64,000 nucleotides of DNA from Cellvibrio sp. 79 (GTDB taxonomy: Bacteria > Pseudomonadota > Gammaproteobacteria > Pseudomonadales > Cellvibrionaceae): assembly GCA_003056245.1 (NCBI GenBank), contig MVDH01000003.1, positions 124,001 to 188,000 on the forward strand. Direction: 5' to 3'. Shown one piece after another: positions 58,046-64,000 of the stretch (position 1 is the first letter of the stretch; every line of letters begins with the position of its first letter). Below the pieces are notes generated by a model that was given only the letters and a program-made list of their open reading frames with translations, made no database searches and was not told the origin of the DNA. Position numbers and translations under genes: made by a program.

Positions 58046-59122
58046 TTATTTTGCTGCGTTATAGAACATTGAATCCAGTTGCACTTCCTGCAACTTATTA
58101 ATAATCGCAGCTTCCTGCCCTTCTTCATCTTCATGCACTTCGTAAGCTTCGGGATTAATGCCAAGCTTTTTGAAAAGCTGCATATCTTTGTTCGCTTCAG
58201 GATTGGGCGTGGTCAGCAATTTTTTGCCGTAGAAAATCGAATTGGCGCCCGCCAGGAAAGCCATTGATTGTGTTTGCTCACTCATTTGCTCGCGACCTGC
58301 AGACAAACGCACGTGGGATTTGGGCATTAAAATACGGGCAACGGCGATGGTGCGAATAAAATCAAAAGGGTCGAGATCCGCTTGATCTGCCAACGGCGTT
58401 CCGCCTACTTTAACCAACATATTAATCGGCACCGATTCCGGGTGTTCAGGCATGTTGGCCAATTGCTGCAATAAACCGGCGCGATCATTTTCCTCTTCCC
58501 CCATCCCGACAATTCCGCCACAGCATACTTTCATACCAGCCTTGCGCACATTCGCAAGGGTTTGCAGACGATCTTGATAGGTGCGGGTGGTGATGATTTC
58601 GCCGTAGTATTCAGGCGACGTGTCCAGATTGTGGTTGTAGTAATCGAGGCCGGCGTCAGCCAGGTCTTGGGCTTGCTGTTCGTCGAGCATGCCAAGGGTC
58701 ATGCAGGTCTCCATGCCCAACGCTTTCACCCCTTTCACCATGTGGGTGACGTAGGGCATATCTTTACCCTTGGGTGAGCGCCAGGCAGCGCCCATACAGA
58801 AACGGGTTGCACCCGACGCTTTGGCAGCACGGGCCTCTTCGATCACTTTTTCAACGGCCATTAATTTTTCGCGCTCAAGGCCGGTATCGTAACGAGCCGA
58901 CTGCGGGCAATAGGCGCAATCCTCGGGGCAAGCGCCGGTTTTAATCGAGCACAAGGTACTGACTTGCACCTCGTTAGGATTGAAATAAGCGCGGTGTACG
59001 GATTGGGCCTGGAACATCAGGTCACTGAATGGCAGTGCAAAAAGCGCCGTGATTTCAGCGCGAGTCCAATCATGGCGGACCTCAGTCATTAGCATCGGGG
59101 CTGGAGCAAAGCTGGCGTTCAT
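58046..59122 (-). CDS. bioB: Biotin synthase
   Basis: 358 residues. The radical-SAM cluster motif is [11 protein letters not shown] (CxxxCxxC), and the [2Fe-2S] ligands follow with CMTLGMLDE and [10 protein letters not shown]. It inserts sulphur into dethiobiotin. First gene of the operon; AGGGA before ATG 59122. The promoter and a BirA-like operator lie upstream. Confidence 0.97.
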   Translation of the reverse strand: MNASFAPAPMLMTEVRHDWTRAEITALFALPFSDLMFQAQSVHRAYFNPNEVQVSTLCSIKTGACPEDCAYCPQSARYDTGLEREKLMAVEKVIEEARAAKASGATRFCMGAAWRSPKGKDMPYVTHMVKGVKALGMETCMTLGMLDEQQAQDLADAGLDYYNHNLDTSPEYYGEIITTRTYQDRLQTLANVRKAGMKVCCGGIVGMGEEENDRAGLLQQLANMPEHPESVPINMLVKVGGTPLADQADLDPFDFIRTIAVARILMPKSHVRLSAGREQMSEQTQSMAFLAGANSIFYGKKLLTTPNPEANKDMQLFKKLGINPEAYEVHEDEEGQEAAIINKLQEVQLDSMFYNAAK

Positions 59123-59164
59123 AACAAATCCCTGGGCATTTGGGGGAATTATGGGGTTGGTCGC

Positions 59165-59192
59165 ATCTTAACGCAGGAGAAAAAGTTGTCAA
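59165..59192 (-). promoter_or_regulatory. Promoter of the biotin operon
   Basis: TTGACA (59187-59192) and TAAGAT (59165-59170) with a 16-base spacer on the minus strand, about 43 bases before the bioB ATG. Confidence 0.65.
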
Positions 59193-59218
59193 CTTTTTGA
59201 AGACAGGAAAGTTTACTG
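59186..59218. promoter_or_regulatory. BirA-like operator
   Basis: Half-site TTGTCAACT (59186-59194) and half-site AGTTTACTG (59210-59218) are 15 bases apart and match the TTGTAAACC / GGTTTACAA pattern of BirA sites at most positions. It overlaps the -35 box of bioB and lies about 8 bases from a TTGACA of the divergent comF side (59226-59231). Confidence 0.55.
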
Positions 59219-59287
59219 CTTACTTTTGACAATACGTCCACAAACCTTAACAATCGCCAGCGACCAGAATACCGACAAGGACCCGTT

Positions 59288-59989
59288 ATGCTTAAAGCGC
59301 TGCTCAACCAGGTATTACCCAATCACTGCTTGCTATGTGGCGACGCCAGCGGTGCCAGTTTGATATGCAATCAGTGCAGCCTTTTACTACCGCGCTTACG
59401 ACAATACCCACACTTATGCAATTGCTGCTCTCTCCCGTTAAAAGTATCCGCACCATTATGCGGCCATTGCCTGAAACACCAGCCAGCGTTTGCGCGCAGC
59501 TACATTGCCTTTAGTTACGAACACCCGCTGGACTACCTCATTCACCAGTTTAAATATCGCCGACAATTAGCCAGTGGAAAATTACTGGGGGAGATGCTGG
59601 CGGAACACTGTCGCCAGGCCGTACGGCCCGATTTTTTAGTGCCCACCCCCATCCATTGGCGCAAGCGCTGGCAGCGGGGCTTTAACCAAACCGAGTTGCT
59701 GGCTCGCCAACTGGGGAAAGCGTTGCGGGTGCCAGTGATGGATGCATTGCGCCAGACGCGCTACCACGAATCCCAGAAAAGCCTCGGGCGACAACAACGG
59801 CAGAAAAACCTGCGCCAGTCATTGGCGCTTAACCGGCGCTATTTACAACACATTCGCGGCGCCCACATCGCCTTGATTGACGATGTAGTAACCACTACCG
59901 CCACCGCACGCGCATTAAGTGAACTATTAATAAAAGCCGGCGCCCAAAAGGTGGATATCTGGGCATTGGCACGCACACCGGACCATTGA
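59288..59989 (+). CDS. comF: ComF family protein
   Basis: 233 residues. The N-terminal zinc-finger region has CLLCGD, CNQC, CNCC and CGHC. The C-terminal phosphoribosyltransferase-like part has IALIDDVVTTTATARAL. In competent bacteria it is needed for DNA uptake. AAGGA supports the start. It diverges from bioB. Confidence 0.9.
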   Translation: MLKALLNQVLPNHCLLCGDASGASLICNQCSLLLPRLRQYPHLCNCCSLPLKVSAPLCGHCLKHQPAFARSYIAFSYEHPLDYLIHQFKYRRQLASGKLLGEMLAEHCRQAVRPDFLVPTPIHWRKRWQRGFNQTELLARQLGKALRVPVMDALRQTRYHESQKSLGRQQRQKNLRQSLALNRRYLQHIRGAHIALIDDVVTTTATARALSELLIKAGAQKVDIWALARTPDH

Positions 59990-60122
59990 AGCCTCAAGCC
60001 GGCAAACTCGCCCGATTGCAGCGCATAATTGCGACAAACATTAGCAATTCCGCCTACCTAAGCTCGGCAATTGCCGCTAATATCCATGCACAGTTTCTCT
60101 CTAACCAGCCGCAAGGACTTTC

Positions 60123-61538
60123 ATGAAATTTCGTTATCTTTTGTTGCCATTGGCGATCAGCCTTTCGTTTGGCAGCAATGCGCAAGTGCTCAAACCCCAA
60201 CAGGGAAACACCGAGCAATCACCAGCGCCAACCCAAGCTCCCTCATCGACCGCACAACAGCTTTATGCCGACGCCCAGCAAGATTTATTACAACTGCGCG
60301 TGCTCACCAAAAGCGGCAACAGCCAAAGCTCGGTGGGCTCAGGATTCTTAATCGGTACCTCCAATCTGGTGGTGACCAATTATCATGTGATTTCACAGAT
60401 TGCACTGGAGCCGGATATTTATTTTGGTGAATACAAAGATACCAAGGGAAAAAGCGGTGCTATCGAATTACTCGCCGTGGATGTACTTCACGATCTGGCA
60501 ATTGTGCGCGTTGATGTAAAAGGTAACGGATTTTTCAATGTCCCGTTCAACGCCGGCAATCAAGCACAACCTGCATTGACACCACTGCAACAAGGACAAC
60601 ATTTATATTCGCTGGGCAATCCGCTGGATTTGGGATTTACCATTTCTGAAGGCACCTACAATGGCGAGAGCCATCGCGGTTTTTCCGCACAGCTGATGTT
60701 TACCGGACCGGTTAACCCGGGCATGAGCGGCGGCCCTAATGTAACAGCCGGCGGTGAGCTGGCGGGAGTGAATGTCGCACACCGGCGCGATGGCGAATTG
60801 GTAAGCTTTTTAGTGCCGGCAATATATGTACAACAATTGCTTGCCAAAGTAAGCCCTGACATGACACCACCGAAAGATTTTAATCCCACCATCGGCGAAC
60901 AGTTATTGGAACATCAAGCAACCATGGCGGATAAGTTACTGGAAAAGCCATTCAGTATTAAACAGCTTGGCCCTTACCAGGTGCCAGTGCGCGAATCCGA
61001 GCAGGTCCGCTGCTGGGGAAATACCGATAATAGCGAGAAAAAAGCCTACTCCATCGACAGCATTAATTGCTCAATGGAATCAGCGATTTTTGTTTCCGGT
61101 GAGTTACAAACCGGCCACTTGAGCATGCATCACAAATTTGCGCAGAATAAAAAATTAAACACTATGCAATTTGCAAAACTGGCGACCAATTTGTACAACG
61201 GCCAGGTTTATAGCACTGCAAAAAGTGAAACCATTACACCCGCCTATTGCACCGAAGATTTTATCGCGCACAAAAATATTTCCATGCGCGCACTGGTATG
61301 CGCCGAGGCTTATCACAAATTTAAAGAGCTGTACGACTTCACGCTGATTACTGCAAGCACCGACGACAGCGAAAAGAGTTTGCAAAGCATGATCAATATT
61401 CAGGGCGTCTCTTACGCTAATGGGGTAAAACTGATTGCTGAATTTTTGCAGGGGATTGACCGGGCTTCAGTTAAAGAAAACGCCGGGCAGGAAAAACCCG
61501 CAACAACCTCAACGCGTTCAACGGAGGCCGCACAATGA
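60123..61538 (+). CDS. Secreted trypsin-like serine protease, partner of an FHA protein
   Basis: 471 residues. A signal peptide (about 1-20) and a Gln/Pro/Ser-rich linker precede a chymotrypsin-fold domain (about 50-245). The triad is His88 in TNYHVI, Asp124 in HDLAIVRV and Ser202 in NPGMSGGP, as in DegP-type proteases, but there is no PDZ domain. The remaining 220 residues are of unknown fold with five Cys. Start ATG 60123 has AAGGA upstream. The stop overlaps the FHA gene start by 4 bases. Confidence 0.82.
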   Translation: MKFRYLLLPLAISLSFGSNAQVLKPQQGNTEQSPAPTQAPSSTAQQLYADAQQDLLQLRVLTKSGNSQSSVGSGFLIGTSNLVVTNYHVISQIALEPDIYFGEYKDTKGKSGAIELLAVDVLHDLAIVRVDVKGNGFFNVPFNAGNQAQPALTPLQQGQHLYSLGNPLDLGFTISEGTYNGESHRGFSAQLMFTGPVNPGMSGGPNVTAGGELAGVNVAHRRDGELVSFLVPAIYVQQLLAKVSPDMTPPKDFNPTIGEQLLEHQATMADKLLEKPFSIKQLGPYQVPVRESEQVRCWGNTDNSEKKAYSIDSINCSMESAIFVSGELQTGHLSMHHKFAQNKKLNTMQFAKLATNLYNGQVYSTAKSETITPAYCTEDFIAHKNISMRALVCAEAYHKFKELYDFTLITASTDDSEKSLQSMINIQGVSYANGVKLIAEFLQGIDRASVKENAGQEKPATTSTRSTEAAQ

Positions 61539-62590
61539 GCCTGCCAGTATTTGTTGAACTCCTGACCCCCGATGGAGAAGTCATCCATCGCAATAAATTT
61601 ACGCAACTACCTATTCGCATTGGCCGCGCTTACGACAACGATATTATTCTGGATGACCCGCATACCGCCGCCCATCATGCGCAAATCGAACTGAATCAGC
61701 TGGACGAGTTGGTTATTAATGATTTGGGCAGCCGTAATGGCATAGCCCAGGATAACCAGCGCAATGATTTCTTTGTGGTTGATGGTGATGCAGTTTATCG
61801 CCTCGGCCACACACGCCTGCGGATACGCACAACTGCCTATGCTGTTACCGAAGAAGTTTCTGACTCCACTAACCATGGCTGGGAAGGTTGGCGCCCCGCT
61901 TTGTTAGGTAGCGTATTGCTGGTGACTATTGGCTTATTAAGTACCTGGTTGGGCGATTTGCAACAGGGAACGCTCAGCAAATATTTGCTCGAATTGGTAA
62001 GCGTGGTTGGTCTCGCAATCGGTTGGGCCGGCGTCTGGGCGTTGTTTAGTCGATTGTTTAATGGCCACGCACGCTTTGGTCGCCACTTGTTAATCGTCAG
62101 CAGCGGTTTAACCGTGCTGGAGCTGTGGGAGTTTTTCAGTGGCGCAATTGCTTATGCATTTAGCCTTGAATCACTCGCCACCTTTACATCACCGCCCGTT
62201 ATTGTGATTTGTGCATTCGTGCTGTATTTCCATTTGCTCACCGCTGGCAACAAACGCCCGCAGCGCTTGCAATATTATTTGACCGGACTAGCAATCCTCG
62301 GCATTGGCATCACGATGGCTAAACAATACCAAACCAGCAATCACCTGGCGGACGAACTCTACCTGAGTAACCTTTATCCACCTGCACTGCGAATTAGCAG
62401 CGATAAATCGCTGGAAACTTTTACCGCGAATATGAATGCGCTCAAAGCCAAAGTAGATGAGGAGCGCAAGGAAAACCCGGAAAAAGATACCGACAAAAAT
62501 GCCATCGAGAAAATGATAGATAGCGACACCGGGGAAGATACAGCGACTAGCTCTGAACCAACATCAAGCGCTGTACCACCACCGACATAA
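61535..62590 (+). CDS. Membrane protein with N-terminal FHA domain
   Basis: 351 residues. The FHA domain (about 20-98) has RIGRAYDND, AAHHAQI (the usual Ser-x-x-His region) and DLGSRNG, all key phosphothreonine-binding positions. Then five to six transmembrane helices (about 115-270) and an acidic C-terminal tail. The protease start and this one are coupled by ATGA overlap. I infer a phospho-signal sensor that acts with the protease; nothing else supports it. Confidence 0.8.
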   Translation: MSLPVFVELLTPDGEVIHRNKFTQLPIRIGRAYDNDIILDDPHTAAHHAQIELNQLDELVINDLGSRNGIAQDNQRNDFFVVDGDAVYRLGHTRLRIRTTAYAVTEEVSDSTNHGWEGWRPALLGSVLLVTIGLLSTWLGDLQQGTLSKYLLELVSVVGLAIGWAGVWALFSRLFNGHARFGRHLLIVSSGLTVLELWEFFSGAIAYAFSLESLATFTSPPVIVICAFVLYFHLLTAGNKRPQRLQYYLTGLAILGIGITMAKQYQTSNHLADELYLSNLYPPALRISSDKSLETFTANMNALKAKVDEERKENPEKDTDKNAIEKMIDSDTGEDTATSSEPTSSAVPPPT

Positions 62591-62644
62591 TCCGACATCT
62601 CAATCGCCGGTTGCATCAAACCGGCCATACGATTGGACAGCGCA

Positions 62645-62674
62645 GGGGCGCCCGCCTAGAATGGCGCCCCTTTT
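62645..62674 (+). terminator. Terminator between the FHA gene and gcvT
   Basis: Stem GGGGCGCC / GGCGCCCC with a 10-base loop, followed by TTTT. A smaller hairpin (CCGGTT / AACCGG, 62607-62624) precedes it. Confidence 0.75.
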
Positions 62675-62701
62675 GTTCACCCTCATCCAGCAGGTAATCC
62701 C

Positions 62702-63790
62702 ATGGGCAATAAAACCGCTCTTTACGCCACCCATCAAGCCATGGGCGGCAAACTCGTGGACTTTGGTGGCTGGGACATGCCACTGCATTACGGCTCGCAG
62801 ATTGAAGAGCACCATAAAGTGCGCCAGCATGCGGGCATGTTTGATGTATCGCATATGACCGTAATCGACGTTACCGGCACAGATGCCAAATCCTACCTGC
62901 AATACCTGCTTGCCAATGATGTGGCCAAGCTGGACTCCCTATATGGCAAAGCCCTGTACAGCGGCATGCTCACTCCCGAAGGTGGCGTTATTGATGACCT
63001 GATTGTTTACAACCTGGGTGATTGGTATCGCGTGGTAGTGAACTGCAGTACCCGCGAAAAAGATTTGGCGTGGATGAATAAAATTGCCGCTAACTACAAC
63101 GTGACCCTCACCGAGCGCGCCGAACTCGCAATGATTGCAATCCAGGGCCCGCAAGCAATCGCCATTACCAAATCCCTGGTTGGCAGCGATAAAGTGACCG
63201 TGATCGACCAGTTGAAAATATTCCAGGGGCTACCTGCTGGTGACTGGTTTATTGGTCGCACTGGCTATACCGGTGAAGATGGCCTGGAAATAATGCTCCC
63301 CAATGAACAAGCTGCTGAGTTCTGGAATGCCCTCGCCAATGCAGGCGTAGCGCCTAGCGGCCTGGGTGCACGCGATACCCTGCGCCTGGAAGCAGGTATG
63401 AATTTGTACGGCCATGAGATGGATGAATCGGTATCACCACTAGCCGCCAATATGGGCTGGACCATCGCCTGGCAACCGACGGAGCGCGACTTTATTGGCC
63501 GCACCGTATTGGAGGAACAAAAAGCCGCGGGCAAACTCCACAAGCTGGTGGGATTGGTACTGCGCGAGCGCGGTGTATTGCGTGCAGAACAAGTTGTTAG
63601 CGTTGACGGTAGCGACGAAAAAGGCGTTATCACCAGCGGGACATTTTCACCCAGCTTGGGCTATTCTATTGCATTAGCGCGCGTCCCCGCCGCTATCGGC
63701 AGTCACTGCCAGGTAGAAATGCGCGGCAAACAAGTAACCGTTGAAGTTGTCGCCCCCAATTTTGTGCGCAACGGCAAAGCCCTGATTTGA
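62702..63790 (+). CDS. gcvT: Aminomethyltransferase (glycine cleavage T protein)
   Basis: 362 residues. [21 protein letters not shown] and VFDVSHM-like segment (here MFDVSHMT), then [16 protein letters not shown] and [21 protein letters not shown], are the GcvT core with the tetrahydrofolate site (Asp in ARDTLR). It passes the methylene group of glycine to tetrahydrofolate. The N-terminal start is supported by AGGT. gcvH follows. Confidence 0.97.
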   Translation: MGNKTALYATHQAMGGKLVDFGGWDMPLHYGSQIEEHHKVRQHAGMFDVSHMTVIDVTGTDAKSYLQYLLANDVAKLDSLYGKALYSGMLTPEGGVIDDLIVYNLGDWYRVVVNCSTREKDLAWMNKIAANYNVTLTERAELAMIAIQGPQAIAITKSLVGSDKVTVIDQLKIFQGLPAGDWFIGRTGYTGEDGLEIMLPNEQAAEFWNALANAGVAPSGLGARDTLRLEAGMNLYGHEMDESVSPLAANMGWTIAWQPTERDFIGRTVLEEQKAAGKLHKLVGLVLRERGVLRAEQVVSVDGSDEKGVITSGTFSPSLGYSIALARVPAAIGSHCQVEMRGKQVTVEVVAPNFVRNGKALI

Positions 63791-63876
63791 TAAAACCTGA
63801 TGTAAACAAACAGCGTAAAAACTTGATACGTTTTTATTAAAAGCATTCGTTAAAAAATTTTTACAGGAAAAAGATC

Positions 63877-64000
63877 ATGAGCGATATTCGCAAAGAACTG
63901 AAATATTTAAGTAGCCACGAATGGGCCCGCGTTGAAGAAGACGGCACTGTCACCATCGGCATTACCGACCATGCTCAAGACGCGTTAGGCGATGTCGTAT
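63877..64000 (+). CDS. gcvH: Glycine cleavage system H protein, N-terminal part (cut by window end)
   Basis: 41 codons visible, then the window ends. The segment [20 protein letters not shown] and [14 protein letters not shown] are the strict start of GcvH. The lipoyl Lys would come further on. AGGAAA sits upstream of ATG 63877. Confidence 0.95.

Noticed and set aside
62591-62701. Possible glycine riboswitch upstream of gcvT
   Set aside because: The 111-base gap holds a terminator and one small hairpin, too short for the aptamer and without its conserved core.

Overview
The window looks like chromosomal DNA of a Gammaproteobacterium close to Cellvibrio (Cellvibrionaceae). Four things point there: secreted carbohydrate- or wall-active proteins joined by poly-serine linkers (5775-7382, 7453-8769, 41084-42454), a fused BioH-BioC biotin protein of the kind annotated in Saccharophagus and Cellvibrio, a sialate O-acetylesterase-type enzyme, and the gammaproteobacterial order metY-rimP-nusA-infB-rbfA-truB-rpsO-pnp. 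No phage, integrase, transposase or CRISPR array was seen. The species assignment is inference.

Layout. 1-2.5 kb: end of a ThuA-like protein, then a GT39 mannosyltransferase with an adjacent PA14-like membrane protein. 2.6-5.4 kb: a one-chain SecDF and a small orphan membrane protein. 5.8-8.8 kb: a secreted esterase and a GH19 chitinase, convergent across a shared terminator. 9.2-15.1 kb: an rnk-glycosyltransferase pair, a flavoprotein, a 112-bp inverted-repeat element, a sialate O-acetylesterase and a DUF3144 protein. 15.2-19.1 kb: an M16 metalloprotease lipoprotein and a periplasmic orphan. 19.2-22.9 kb: a GntR/ABC/DUF2306/DUF4386 operon with a palindromic operator over its promoter. 23.2-28.3 kb: DUF2807 and DUF2884 envelope proteins, Tex, YjdM and a small anchored protein. 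28.5-33.5 kb: a double-barrel outer-membrane protein, a TauE-like exporter, a lipoprotein, an NTF2-like and a GST-like protein, and orphans. 33.6-40.8 kb: a long same-strand run with a TraB/GumN protein, two ABC exporters, a TAP-like hydrolase and a second YtrA-type GntR. 41.1-42.5 kb: a CAP-domain lipoprotein. 42.6-52.3 kb: the pnp to metY transcription/translation cluster. 52.5-53.7 kb: an HExxH SprA-like protein and a flagellar-rod-like small protein. 53.9-59.1 kb: biotin operon bioB-bioF-bioHC-bioD plus a DUF2459 lipoprotein, with a BirA-like operator. 59.3-64 kb: comF, a trypsin-like protease coupled to an FHA membrane protein, gcvT and the start of gcvH.

How the parts work together. The housekeeping block makes initiator tRNA, ribosome maturation factors (RimP, RbfA, TruB), NusA, IF2, S15 and PNPase. 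The biotin genes cover pimeloyl-ester synthesis and deprotection (BioHC), KAPA (BioF), dethiobiotin (BioD) and biotin (BioB). The DAPA step (BioA) is not in the window. The two GntR/ABC blocks look like envelope-stress or export modules with autoregulated promoters. The least described material is the 112-bp element, the GT39-PA14 pair, the double-barrel protein with acidic loops, the protease-FHA pair and the DUF2459 gene coupled to bioD.
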